Shown here in pieces: positions 16,124-23,813 of a stretch of 48,599 nt of DNA. The position numbers were made by a program, and so were the translations under genes. Below the pieces are notes generated by a model. It had not been told where the DNA came from and did no database searches. It saw only the letters and a program-made list of their open reading frames with translations. Source of the DNA: Mycobacteriales bacterium (GTDB taxonomy: Bacteria; Actinomycetota; Actinomycetes; JAFAQI01; DASSKL01). The stretch spans positions 1 to 48,599 of the forward strand of contig DASSKL010000073.1 in the NCBI GenBank assembly GCA_035690485.1, written 5' to 3'. Each line of letters begins with the position of its first letter. Within the stretch, counting starts at the first letter, position 1.

Positions 16124-17200
16124 GTGCTGCTTGACTCACTGTCGGTCGATCCCGGCTCGTTCTCGGCGACCGGATGGTCCGTGGAGCCGCAGGGCGCCTG
16201 CCGAGGCGACGTGTGTGTGCCGTTGCCGGTCGAGGCAAGGGTCGCGGGCGGCGCGATCGACGTAACCGTGGTCGCGGAGCGCCTGGGGATGCCCCTTGTG
16301 CACGACGCCGAGCATGAGCTCTGGGCACTCGGGCCGGCCACGGTGGGCGGTAGAGCGCTTGCGACGGCTACCGCTGCAGAGCTGACGCTGCCCGACCTCG
16401 ATGGGCGGCCGTTCACCCTGTCATCGTTGCGGGGCCGCAAGGTGCTGCTGCTGGCCTGGGCGTCCTGGTGAGGCTGCCGTGACGACCTGCCCGGGTGGCA
16501 GGCAGTGCGCGAGGAGATCTACCCGCAGGGCGCCGAGGTGGTCACGGTCGCCCTCGACCTGGGCGGCCCCGAGGCCGCGCGCCCGTGGATCGAGAAGGCG
16601 CGACCACAGCACCCGTCGCTGATCGACCAGGCGCACAACACCGACGAGAAGTTCGGCTTCGTCAACGTGCCCAACGCCGTGTGGATCGACGAGGCCGGGA
16701 CGATCGTGCGACCCGCCCACGCCGCGCACGTGCAACGGTCGCCGCTGCGGGACATGGACGTCCCCGAGGGGCTGGGCCGGCTCGGCGAGATGCTGACCGA
16801 GGTCAAGAAGATCCGAACCGATCCGGATGGGTACCTGCGCGCGCTGCGCGACTGGGTGTCCCGCGGCGCCGACAGCCGGTATGCCATGTCACCGGACGAG
16901 GTGGTGGCGGCCGCACGCCCCCAACCGCGCGAGCACGCCGAGGCGGCAGCGTGCTTCGAGATCGGCCAGCACCTGTGGCGAGCCGGCGACACGGACGCAG
17001 CGGTGCGGTGGTTTCGACGCGCACACGAGCTGCACCCGGCGAACTGGACCTACAAGCGGCAGGCCTGGACCCTCGCCACCACGGCCCCCGGCGAGCCGTC
17101 GGACCTCGTCCAAGGACCGACGGACGTCTACCCGGGCAACTGGCTCGACGACGTCCGCGCCATCGGTGCGGAGAACTACTACGACGTGCTGGACGACTGA
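16124..17200 (+). CDS. Predicted selenoprotein: thioredoxin-fold redoxin with in-frame UGA (Sec116)
   Basis: Read with UGA at 16469-16471 as selenocysteine, this is one 358-residue protein. It has an N-terminal domain containing CRGDVC (about 1-85), a ResA/TlpA-like thioredoxin fold whose active site reads WASW-U-GCRDDLP, and a C-terminal TPR-like helical part (about 275-330). Family members usually have the redox Cys right after this Trp. The frame, GC-rich third positions and homology-like continuity are intact on both sides of the UGA. A hairpin starts 14 bases after it. GTG at 16124 has AGGA seven bases upstream. It lies 171 bases after the ABC exporter. A nonsense mutation of a Cys codon is the alternative. 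The N-terminal domain and substrate are not identified. Confidence 0.8.
16469..16471 (+). other. Predicted selenocysteine codon (UGA)
   Basis: This TGA is the only stop in an otherwise open frame running from 15962 to 17200. It sits where thioredoxin-fold enzymes carry their nucleophilic Cys, directly after WASW and before GC. Confidence 0.78.
16486..16502 (+). promoter_or_regulatory. SECIS-like hairpin
   Basis: CCTGCC (16486-16491) and GGCAGG (16497-16502) form a perfect 6-bp stem with loop CGGGT. The stem starts 14 bases after the UGA and the loop 20 bases after it, with G at loop position 2. Bacterial SECIS elements share this layout: a short stem-loop inside the coding region just after UGA with a G early in the loop. 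Its recognition by SelB is inferred. Confidence 0.62.
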
Positions 17201-17216
17201 CCGCGCCCGTCAGGCG

Positions 17217-18578
17217 CTAGCCGCGGGCCGACGACAGGGGGCGGCCGCTGCCGTCACTGCTGTGGCCGACCGGATACTTGCTCGCGTCAGTGGTGAACTC
17301 CGGCGTGCCATAGGTCACGAGCCGCTTCTTCAAGACGCGGATCGCGTAGGCGTCGCACACGCCTCGTAGTCCGGGCAGCTTGCTGGCGGCGATGACTGCC
17401 GCGTTGCGACCAAGGATGAACGGCGCCGTGACACCGACGACCGCGACATCGAGCAGCCGCAGCCGCACACCCATCCCGGCTGCCGCTGCCCGGTTGCCGT
17501 TGCAGAAGGCGCGGACGAACCCGACCTTGCTCCAGCACTTCTCGATGAACTCGACCGCGCGGTCGTACGGCGTGTGTCCCGGCCGGACGTAGGCGGCCAT
17601 GGTCGACCGGACGAGCGCACCGCAGGTCGCATCGTCGAACCCGTCCCGCAGCAACGCGCCGCGCGCGTGGAAGACGTCGACGATCTCCTGCGGGTCGGTG
17701 GGGAGGAGGTCCTTGGGCAGGCCGAGCAGGAAGCACCGGTAGCGGCTGAACTCGAGCACGGCGCGCTCGTCTGCGTTGAACTCCGTGCCGCCTCGGCGCA
17801 GGACTGCGGCCGCGAGCATGTACATGTTGATCAGCCCGGCCGGCATCTGGTCGACCTGCGGGACGGGTACGCCGTAGATCCCCGCGTCCCACTTGTCGGA
17901 GCGCTTCAGCGCGTTGAACCGCACCATCGAGTGCATGAGGCGGACCATCGCCGCCGCCTCGAAGCCCGGCCCGTGGCGCTCCAGCGCGCCGGGCATCGTG
18001 GTCACCGCGAAGAAGCTCGACGTCTCGTTGACCCGGTGCGCCGCGCGCGTGCCGGACAGCGCCCCGGTAAGCGCCATCGGAAGCGCGGCGTAGCTGTTGA
18101 TGAACGTCCCGAGGAACACGCCGCGAATCACGAAGGGCGCCACGAACGCCGACGGGATCCGGGCCTGCCGAGCACCCTCCTCGACCAGGCGCATGTCAAC
18201 CCAGTCCGGGGTCGCCTCCATCGACGCGATGAACGCCCGCAGCTCGTCGGGCGCATCCGGCACGGAGTCGACCCCTTCACGGCACGCCTGCCGCAGCATG
18301 CCGATCAACCCGGGCACGCCGTAGCGCCCGACGAGCGAGGCGTAGGGGTCGGCGACCACGTCGCCGAGCATCGTCGCGGTCGCCACCAGCTCGACGATTC
18401 GCTCGTTGCCGAGGATCTGCTCCCGGTCGGCGACCCATGACGGCAGCGCCGCGGTCTCCTCGGGGTCCGCCGTGTGCCGGTAGGGCAACCGACCGAAGTC
18501 GATGTCGCCGTACAGCTCTGGCTGCAGCACCGCCTGGCTGCGGACGCGCGCGGCCAGCTCTGGGTAGTGGAGCGTCAT
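17217..18578 (-). CDS. MpaB-family oxygenase (DUF2236)
   Basis: The 453-residue protein matches the DUF2236/MpaB family common in actinobacteria, related to the latex-clearing (Lcp) haem oxygenases. Conserved-looking stretches are VADPYASLVGRYG, a helix rich in small residues (GVFLGTFINSYAALPMALTG), RLMHSMVRFNAL and KWDAGIYGVPVPQVDQ. His and Arg in RLMHSMVR are likely haem-pocket residues by family analogy. ATG at 18578 is chosen because a longer reading would cross the divergent TetR gene. The gene is divergent from that TetR with operator-like repeats between. The substrate is unknown. Confidence 0.85.
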   Translation of the reverse strand: MTLHYPELAARVRSQAVLQPELYGDIDFGRLPYRHTADPEETAALPSWVADREQILGNERIVELVATATMLGDVVADPYASLVGRYGVPGLIGMLRQACREGVDSVPDAPDELRAFIASMEATPDWVDMRLVEEGARQARIPSAFVAPFVIRGVFLGTFINSYAALPMALTGALSGTRAAHRVNETSSFFAVTTMPGALERHGPGFEAAAMVRLMHSMVRFNALKRSDKWDAGIYGVPVPQVDQMPAGLINMYMLAAAVLRRGGTEFNADERAVLEFSRYRCFLLGLPKDLLPTDPQEIVDVFHARGALLRDGFDDATCGALVRSTMAAYVRPGHTPYDRAVEFIEKCWSKVGFVRAFCNGNRAAAAGMGVRLRLLDVAVVGVTAPFILGRNAAVIAASKLPGLRGVCDAYAIRVLKKRLVTYGTPEFTTDASKYPVGHSSDGSGRPLSSARG

Positions 18579-18623
18579 CGACACCTCTGCTCGGGCACGG
18601 TTCGACCGGTCAAATTTCACTGT

Positions 18624-18660
18624 GTAAGTTGATACTGTCAGATCGTAAGTTACGCTGTCA
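18624..18660. promoter_or_regulatory. Promoter and direct-repeat operator for TetR/MpaB pair
   Basis: GTAAGTT-N4-CTGTCA occurs at 18624-18640 and, with a three-base spacer, again at 18645-18660. The second copy overlaps the perfect inverted repeat CGTAA-G-TTACG (18644-18654). TTGATA (18629-18634) and TACGCT (18651-18656), 16 bases apart, look like the -35 and -10 of the TetR gene, whose start codon falls at the expected transcription start. Repressor bound here would block its own promoter. Confidence 0.55.
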
Positions 18661-18662
18661 AC

Positions 18663-19259
18663 GTGGCTGCAACCGCAACGCCGCGCACGCGGATGAAGGC
18701 GGAAGAGCGTCGCGAGCAGATCCTGGACGTGACCCACGAGATCGTCGACGCCGAGGGCTTTCACGCGGCGACCCCTGCCCGGATCGCCGAGGCGGCCGGC
18801 GTCACCCGGCCGGTGCTCTACCAGCAGTTCGGTGACCTCGGCGGCTTGTTCGTCGCGCTGATCGACCGGGAGGCAGAGCGGGCCGCAAAGCAGTTCACCG
18901 AGGCGATCGCCGAGCCGGACGAGGAAGCCGACTCCGACCCGTTCCTGCACGCCTTCGACGGTGCCCTGCGGGCGATCGACACCCATCCGGCGACCTGGCG
19001 GCTGTTCCTGGTCCCACCCGAGGGTGCGCCGCCGGAGCTGCACCAACGTGTCGCCGTGTCACAGGACGGCGTGCGTCTCTACCTCACCCAGCAGCTGCTC
19101 CGGCTCTTCCCCGAGCTCCCGGACCCCGACTACACCGCTCGGATCATCTTCGCCACCGGCCGAGAGCTGCTCTACCTGCGGCTCACCGATCCCGAGGCAA
19201 CCAACGAACGCCTGCGATCCGTGGTCAGGCATCTGCGCACTCTCACGGTGCAGGACTAG
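18663..19259 (+). CDS. TetR family transcriptional regulator
   Basis: The 198-residue protein has a TetR helix-turn-helix (about 33-56, TPARIAEAAGVTRPVLYQQF) and a helical ligand domain of about 140 residues. GTG at 18663 has no ribosome binding site but lies seven bases after a -10-like TACGCT, so the transcript is probably leaderless. Repeats overlapping the promoter suggest autorepression. The divergent MpaB oxygenase gene is the probable second target. The ligand is unknown. Confidence 0.92.
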   Translation: MAATATPRTRMKAEERREQILDVTHEIVDAEGFHAATPARIAEAAGVTRPVLYQQFGDLGGLFVALIDREAERAAKQFTEAIAEPDEEADSDPFLHAFDGALRAIDTHPATWRLFLVPPEGAPPELHQRVAVSQDGVRLYLTQQLLRLFPELPDPDYTARIIFATGRELLYLRLTDPEATNERLRSVVRHLRTLTVQD

Positions 19260-19376
19260 CCATGGGTACGCCGTAGAGCGGGCACGGCCGGCCGGCTGCC
19301 TGTCCGGACGTGTTGGCCTGGAGACGTCGTGAGAAGGTCGCCTCGTGAGGCTGCAGTCAGCTGCTCGGCAACGACC

Positions 19377-19688
19377 ATGAGCTGGGCGGACGCCTGTCCT
19401 TTGGCCGATCTGGCCGACGAGCTGCCGGCGGGCGTGGTCGTCGACGGCGTGGCCGTCTGCCTGGTCCGGCTGGCGCACGAGGTCTTCGCCGTACACGACG
19501 AGTGCACCCACGAGGCGGTGCCCCTGTCGGAGGGCGACGTCGAGGACGGCACGATCGAGTGCTGGCGGCACGGCTCCCGGTTCGATCTGCGCACCGGTGC
19601 CGTACTCAACCCACCGGCCGTCAAGCCGGTGGCGACCTACGCCACCCGCGTGAATGGCGGGACCGTGCAGGTCGACGTGGGCGCCTGA
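19377..19688 (+). CDS. Rieske-type [2Fe-2S] ferredoxin
   Basis: The 103-residue soluble protein is almost entirely a Rieske domain with ligands Cys43-Thr-His45 and Cys62-Trp-Arg-His65. There is no signal peptide or membrane anchor, so it acts in the cytoplasm, as ferredoxins of ring-hydroxylating dioxygenases and related small NirD-like proteins do. ATG at 19377 gives the normal family length; an upstream GTG adds 16 atypical residues. A cupin gene follows after 16 bases. No oxygenase partner lies next to it. Confidence 0.9.
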   Translation: MSWADACPLADLADELPAGVVVDGVAVCLVRLAHEVFAVHDECTHEAVPLSEGDVEDGTIECWRHGSRFDLRTGAVLNPPAVKPVATYATRVNGGTVQVDVGA

Positions 19689-19704
19689 GACGAGGGAGGA
19701 ACCC

Positions 19705-20028
19705 ATGCCCGTATCCGAGTGGCGGTCGGCGGTCCGGTTCGACGACCACGGTCCGGGCGTGACCGTGCTGCACGAGTCGGCGGAGCTCAAGGTCGTGCTC
19801 GTGGGACTGCGGGCCGGACAGCAGCTACCGGTCCACCCGGGACCCGCGGCATCGTTCACGTTTCTCAACGGGGAAGCGGTCATGGTCGTCGGAGACGTCG
19901 AGGTCCCCGTCGCGGCCGGAGGCATCGTCATCGTGCCGACCGGTGCCAACCGTGCGGTACGTGCGATCACCGACACGGTGTTCCTCGGAAACCTCGGCGA
20001 CCCGGGCTCGGAGCAAGGGCCCCACTGA
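19705..20028 (+). CDS. Small cupin-domain protein
   Basis: The 107-residue single-domain cupin starts at an ATG with a strong GGGAGGA site. The barrel shows the motif 1 region (LRAGQQLPVHPGP...FTFLNGEAVMVV) and motif 2 region (VPVAAGGIVIVPTGANRAVRA). Of the usual metal ligands, only His44 in motif 1 is clear, so metal binding is doubtful. It forms an operon with the Rieske ferredoxin and converges on the hemerythrin-DUF2249 gene. Its role is unknown. Confidence 0.85.
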   Translation: MPVSEWRSAVRFDDHGPGVTVLHESAELKVVLVGLRAGQQLPVHPGPAASFTFLNGEAVMVVGDVEVPVAAGGIVIVPTGANRAVRAITDTVFLGNLGDPGSEQGPH

Positions 20029-20034
20029 GCAGCG

Positions 20035-20715
20035 TCAGTCGCCCGAGTTGCTGCGACGGGTGACCCGGGCGCGCCACATGCCGGGCCCTTCGAGCTCGTA
20101 GACCCAGACGTGCGAGTCCGGGGAGCGGGAGTTCTGCCGCCTCCACAGCGGGTGCAGGTCGCCGCGCGCCTGCAGGCGAACAACCTCGCCGGGACGCATC
20201 CAGGTGAGCCGTTGCAGCACCATCCGCTCACGGTGCCGGGCCGGCAGCGCATCGAGATCGATGTCGCCGGCGAACAGCAACGGCAGCGCCCAGCCCTGCT
20301 GGTCGACTTCGGTCGCCGGCTCCGGGCCGTGGTCGGCGACCCAGGTCTCCTCCCGGCCGACGTGCCGGTCGAGCCGGTCGACGAGGGCGTCGGCGGTGAG
20401 GGCGAGCCGGCGGCGGGTGTGGCTGCCCTCGAGGTTGCCGACGTCGTCACGTAGCCGCTCATGATCGGCCAGCAGCAGCCCGCGCATGCGCTCGTCGCGG
20501 AGCCGCGTCTCCGGCAGCCGCCGCTCCTCCTCGGTCAGGTAGGGCAGCAGCCGGTAGTGCAGGAACTCGAGCATCGCGTCGTAGGCGTCGCCGAGCGGTT
20601 GCATCGAGCGGGCGGCGTCGGTCAGGTCGTCGGCGTAGGCGCAGGTCTGCCAGAGCAGGACGCTGTGTTCGTCGAGGATCGGAGCGGCGGGCGCGGCGGT
20701 CATCGAGATGCGCAT
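20035..20715 (-). CDS. Hemerythrin HHE / DUF2249 fusion protein
   Basis: The 226-residue product has an N-terminal di-iron hemerythrin domain (His17, His53, Glu62-64, His85, His118, Glu122/Glu123) and a C-terminal DUF2249 domain (about 148-226, DIDLDALPARHRERMV...GEVVRLQARGDLHPLW). DUF2249 is common next to denitrification and NO-response genes. The ATG at 20715 has an AAGGAGG site seven bases upstream. The gene follows narI on the same strand after 84 bases, with two ACTGAGA elements in that region. A role in binding NO or protecting against nitrite-derived stress from nitrate respiration is likely but inferred. Confidence 0.87.
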   Translation of the reverse strand: MRISMTAAPAAPILDEHSVLLWQTCAYADDLTDAARSMQPLGDAYDAMLEFLHYRLLPYLTEEERRLPETRLRDERMRGLLLADHERLRDDVGNLEGSHTRRRLALTADALVDRLDRHVGREETWVADHGPEPATEVDQQGWALPLLFAGDIDLDALPARHRERMVLQRLTWMRPGEVVRLQARGDLHPLWRRQNSRSPDSHVWVYELEGPGMWRARVTRRSNSGD

Positions 20716-20740
20716 CGCGCTCCTCCTTAGAACTCATCTA

Positions 20741-20804
20741 TCTCAGTTTTACAGGACCACCGCCATCATCGCAACGGGCTGGGTTCCGCTCGGGTCATCT
20801 CAGT
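20741..20804. promoter_or_regulatory. Two ACTGAGA elements ahead of hemerythrin-DUF2249
   Basis: On the minus strand ACTGAGA occurs at 20747-20741 and 20804-20798, the second overlapping the narI stop codon. The same heptamer, as TCTCAGT on the plus strand, lies in the promoter spacer of the DUF59-hemerythrin operon at 4600-4606. The shared element could bind one nitrosative-stress regulator. Confidence 0.35.
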
Positions 20805-21543
20805 ACGGGACGCCGATCTTGCGCCACCTGCGGCCACCGGTGCCGGGCTCGGGCGGATGGACCGCTCGCCGCCGCCGGTAGACGATGTAGGGGCGCCACA
20901 AGTACCAGAGCGGATAGCTCCATGCGTGTACGAGCCGGCTGAACGGCCACACCGCGAAGATCACCCAGGCGGCGGTGGCGTGGACCTGGTACATGATCGG
21001 CGCGTTGGAGATCAGGTGGACGTGCGGATCGCCGGCGAACAGGCCCCGGAACCACACCGACACGCTGTTGCGGTAGTCGTAGCCGCTGCCGATCTCCTGC
21101 ACGCCGAGAGTCAGGTAGATACCGAGACCGACGATGATGCCGAGCAGGATCAGCGCGAGGTAGTCGACCGCAGTGGTCGTTGCCCGCACCCGCGGCACGC
21201 CGGTACGACGGAGCAGCAGGATGCCCCCGCCGATCAGGACACCCACCGCCGCGATCGAGCCGGCGATACCGGAGAACGTGGTGTAGACGTGCTCGGGGAT
21301 GCCGAGCCACTCGGTGACCGCCTTGGGGATCAGGATGCCGATCACGTGGCCTCCGATGGCGGCGAAGGTCGCGTAGTGGAACAGCGGAGCGCCCCACTTC
21401 AGCAGGCGCTTCTCCTGGAGCTCGGTCGAACGGCTGGTCCAGCCGAACTGGTCGTAGCGCCAGCGCCAGACGTGGCCGACGACGAACACGATCATCGCGG
21501 CGTAGGGCAGGATCACCCACCACCACAGGTCCCAGCCGCTCAT
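20800..21543 (-). CDS. narI: Respiratory nitrate reductase gamma subunit
   Basis: The 247-residue membrane cytochrome b of nitrate reductase oxidises menaquinol and passes electrons through two haems b to NarH. Five hydrophobic helices are visible. The haem ligands correspond to His56 (LFHYAT), His66 (GGHVIG), His188 (YQVHAT) and His206 (RLVHAW). The start overlaps the end of narJ by four bases. The C terminus is basic. It is the last structural gene of the narGHJI operon. Confidence 0.96.
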   Translation of the reverse strand: MSGWDLWWWVILPYAAMIVFVVGHVWRWRYDQFGWTSRSTELQEKRLLKWGAPLFHYATFAAIGGHVIGILIPKAVTEWLGIPEHVYTTFSGIAGSIAAVGVLIGGGILLLRRTGVPRVRATTTAVDYLALILLGIIVGLGIYLTLGVQEIGSGYDYRNSVSVWFRGLFAGDPHVHLISNAPIMYQVHATAAWVIFAVWPFSRLVHAWSYPLWYLWRPYIVYRRRRAVHPPEPGTGGRRWRKIGVPY

Positions 21544-22157
21544 GGACGCATCCCCGCCCCGGCCATGTAGTCGGGTGGGGCGAACGGTTCGAGCCCCACC
21601 TCCTCCTGCGGCGGCCCGGCGTCCCAGGCCTGACCGACGATGGTCAGGTCGCGGCGTCGCAGCCGGGGCAGCTGCGTGCAGACGGCCTCGACCACATCGG
21701 CGTACGGCGTCTCCGCCTCGTGCAGCGCCCTGCGCAGCAGCTCGAGGTCGGCGCGGTGCGCGCGCAGCATCGACTCACCACGCGGGCTGAGCGACGCGAA
21801 GTCGAGCACCATCGGCAGGTAGTCGGGGAGCTCGTCGTCGGTCGGGGTGAACCCCGCCGCGCGGTAGGCCGTCTTGAATGCGAGCATCGACATGCCGCGC
21901 TTGCGGGTGTCGCCGTAGCGGTAGTAGGTCAGGTACAGCGCGCAGCGGCGACGCAGGTCGAAGGTCTCGACGTAGTGCTGCGCAACCTCCGTCGGGCTGG
22001 TGACGCGCAGCCAGTCGAGGAACCGGCCGAACGCGTCACGGCCGGCCCGCGGTGCGGTCTGCGCCGCCGAGGCCTCGAGGTGGTCGAGGCCGTCGAACAG
22101 CCTGACGGTCGGGTACTGCAGCAGGACCGAGGCGAGCTTGAACGGGCTGACCGTCAC
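21540..22157 (-). CDS. narJ: Nitrate reductase molybdenum cofactor assembly chaperone
   Basis: The 205-residue all-helical TorD-family chaperone binds NarG and allows insertion of the molybdenum cofactor and the membrane docking of the NarGH complex. Typical features are the N-terminal ASVLLQYPTVRLFDGL, the central YVETFDLRRRCALYLTYY and RKRGMSMLAFKTAYRAAGF, and DELPDYLPMVLDFASL. Both ends overlap its neighbours by four bases, so translation is coupled with narH and narI. Confidence 0.95.
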   Translation of the reverse strand: MTVSPFKLASVLLQYPTVRLFDGLDHLEASAAQTAPRAGRDAFGRFLDWLRVTSPTEVAQHYVETFDLRRRCALYLTYYRYGDTRKRGMSMLAFKTAYRAAGFTPTDDELPDYLPMVLDFASLSPRGESMLRAHRADLELLRRALHEAETPYADVVEAVCTQLPRLRRRDLTIVGQAWDAGPPQEEVGLEPFAPPDYMAGAGMRP

Positions 22158-23782
22158 GACGCACCGCCCTCGGGGAAGAGGTTCGGCGCGGCGCCTTCAC
22201 CGTTCCAGCCGAGCAGGTTGAAGTGCACCCGCCCGTCGGCGGCGCGGAACGTCTGCGTCGTCGCCACCTCGTCCGGTGCGGTCGCCGGGTGGAAGCTGCG
22301 GATGCCGTGCCCGCCCATCCCGGGGCCGCCGTCGGTGTCGAGGCTGCAGAACAGCTGCTCGTGCTGGGCCATCAGCCGGCCGGCGTCCTCGGCGTGCGCC
22401 TTCGGGATGACGTAGCGGTCGTCGTACTTCGCGATCGCCAGCAGCCGGTAGAGGTCGTCGAGGTCGTCGACGGTGGAGCCCACCGACTCCGGTAGACCAT
22501 CGTCGGCCTCCAACCCCAGCTGACCGGCGCGCTGGATCGTCCGGACCGCGGCGAGCTTGCGCAGCACCGTCCGCACGGTCTCGGCGCGTCCGGCGGTGAA
22601 CAGGTTGGCGAGGTAGTCGATCGGGACGCGCAGCGCGTCGATCGTCGCGAAGACCCGGTCGGGATCCGCGTCGTCGTAGCCCTCGGCGTGCACGATGTCG
22701 GCGACCGGTGACAGCGGCGGGATGTACCAGACCATCGGCAGGGTGCGGTACTCCGGGTGCAGCGGCAACGCGACACGGTGCTTGGCAGCCAGGGCGTAGA
22801 CGGGTGAGCGTCGCGCGGCGTCGATCCAGTCGGCCGGCATGCCCTGCCGCGCGGCCTCGGCCTGCACCTCGGGGTCCTCGGGGTCGAGGAACACCGACAG
22901 CTGTGCTTCGTAGAGGTCCTGCACGTCGGTGGTGGCTGCGGCGCCGAGCACCCGGTCGGCGTCGTACAGGACCAGTCCGAGGTAGCGCAGCCGGCCGACG
23001 CAGGTCTCCGAGCAGACCGTCGGCTGCCCGGCCTCGATCCGCGGGTAGCACAGCGTGCACTTCTCGGCCTTGCCGGTGCGGTGGTTGAAGTAGACCTTCT
23101 TGTAGGGGCAGCCGGACACGCAGAACCGCCAGCCGCGGCAGCGGTCCTGGTCGACCAGGACGATGCCGTCCTCCTCGCGCTTGTACATCGCGCCGGAGGG
23201 GCAGGAGGCGACGCACGACGGGTTCAGGCAGTGCTCGCAGATGCGGGGCAGGTAGAACATGAAGACCTGCTCGAACTCCATCCGCACCCGTTCCTCGAGC
23301 CCGGCGAGGTTGGGGTCGTTGGCGGCGTAGTCCGGCGAGCCGGCCAGGTCGTCGTCGAAGTTGCTGCCCCAGCTGACCTTCATCTGCCGGCCGGTCAGCG
23401 CCGAGATCGAGTGCGCGCTGGGGTTCTGGGTGCCGAGCGGCGCCTCGATGAGGGTCTGGTAGTCGTAGGTCCACGGGTCGCCGTACTCGTCGATCGACGG
23501 CAGGTCGGGGTTGTAGAAGATCGACAGCAGCTTGCGCAGCCGCCCGCCCGCCCGCAGCTGCAGGCGGCCCTTGCGGTCCAGCGCCCAGCCGCCGTGCCAC
23601 TGCTCCTGGTCCTCGTAGCGCTTGGGGTAGCCGATGCCGGGCTTGGTCTCGACGTTGTTGAAGTAGACGTACTCGGTGCCCGGCCGGTTGGTCCAGACCT
23701 GCTTGCAGGTGACCGAGCAGGTGTGGCAACCGATGCACTTGTCGAGGTTCATCACCATTGCCATCTGCGCCATCACTCTCAT
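22154..23782 (-). CDS. narH: Respiratory nitrate reductase beta subunit
   Basis: The 542-residue iron-sulfur subunit carries electrons from NarI to NarG. The first cluster motif is Cys16/19/22/26 (CIGCHTCSVTC). Further ligands are in CEHCLNPSCVASCP, CRGWRFCVSGCPYKK, where Trp replaces one Cys as in the [3Fe-4S] site of NarH, and CTLCYPRIEAG with CSETCVGR. The N terminus MRVMAQMAMVMNLDKC closely resembles mycobacterial NarH and supports ATG 23782. narG ends 31 bases upstream. Confidence 0.97.
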   Translation of the reverse strand: MRVMAQMAMVMNLDKCIGCHTCSVTCKQVWTNRPGTEYVYFNNVETKPGIGYPKRYEDQEQWHGGWALDRKGRLQLRAGGRLRKLLSIFYNPDLPSIDEYGDPWTYDYQTLIEAPLGTQNPSAHSISALTGRQMKVSWGSNFDDDLAGSPDYAANDPNLAGLEERVRMEFEQVFMFYLPRICEHCLNPSCVASCPSGAMYKREEDGIVLVDQDRCRGWRFCVSGCPYKKVYFNHRTGKAEKCTLCYPRIEAGQPTVCSETCVGRLRYLGLVLYDADRVLGAAATTDVQDLYEAQLSVFLDPEDPEVQAEAARQGMPADWIDAARRSPVYALAAKHRVALPLHPEYRTLPMVWYIPPLSPVADIVHAEGYDDADPDRVFATIDALRVPIDYLANLFTAGRAETVRTVLRKLAAVRTIQRAGQLGLEADDGLPESVGSTVDDLDDLYRLLAIAKYDDRYVIPKAHAEDAGRLMAQHEQLFCSLDTDGGPGMGGHGIRSFHPATAPDEVATTQTFRAADGRVHFNLLGWNGEGAAPNLFPEGGAS

Positions 23783-23813
23783 CGGCGCACCCCGCAGACT
23801 CCGTTGCGCTGCA

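Noticed and set aside
16469-16471. Reading the TGA as the end of one gene and the downstream part as a separate gene starting at 16505 or as a pseudogene
   Set aside because: The frame is the same on both sides, the downstream half begins within the thioredoxin active site, and the TGA is at the redox position with a hairpin behind it. A mutation remains possible but is the less economical reading.
17203-17217. 5-bp hairpin GCGCC-GGCGC after the selenoprotein gene
   Set aside because: The stem is short and overlaps the stop codon of the convergent MpaB gene, so it is too weak to call a terminator.
21575-21602. tRNA-like T-arm GGTTCGAGCCCC
   Set aside because: It lies inside narJ coding sequence and no acceptor, D or anticodon arms can be found around it.
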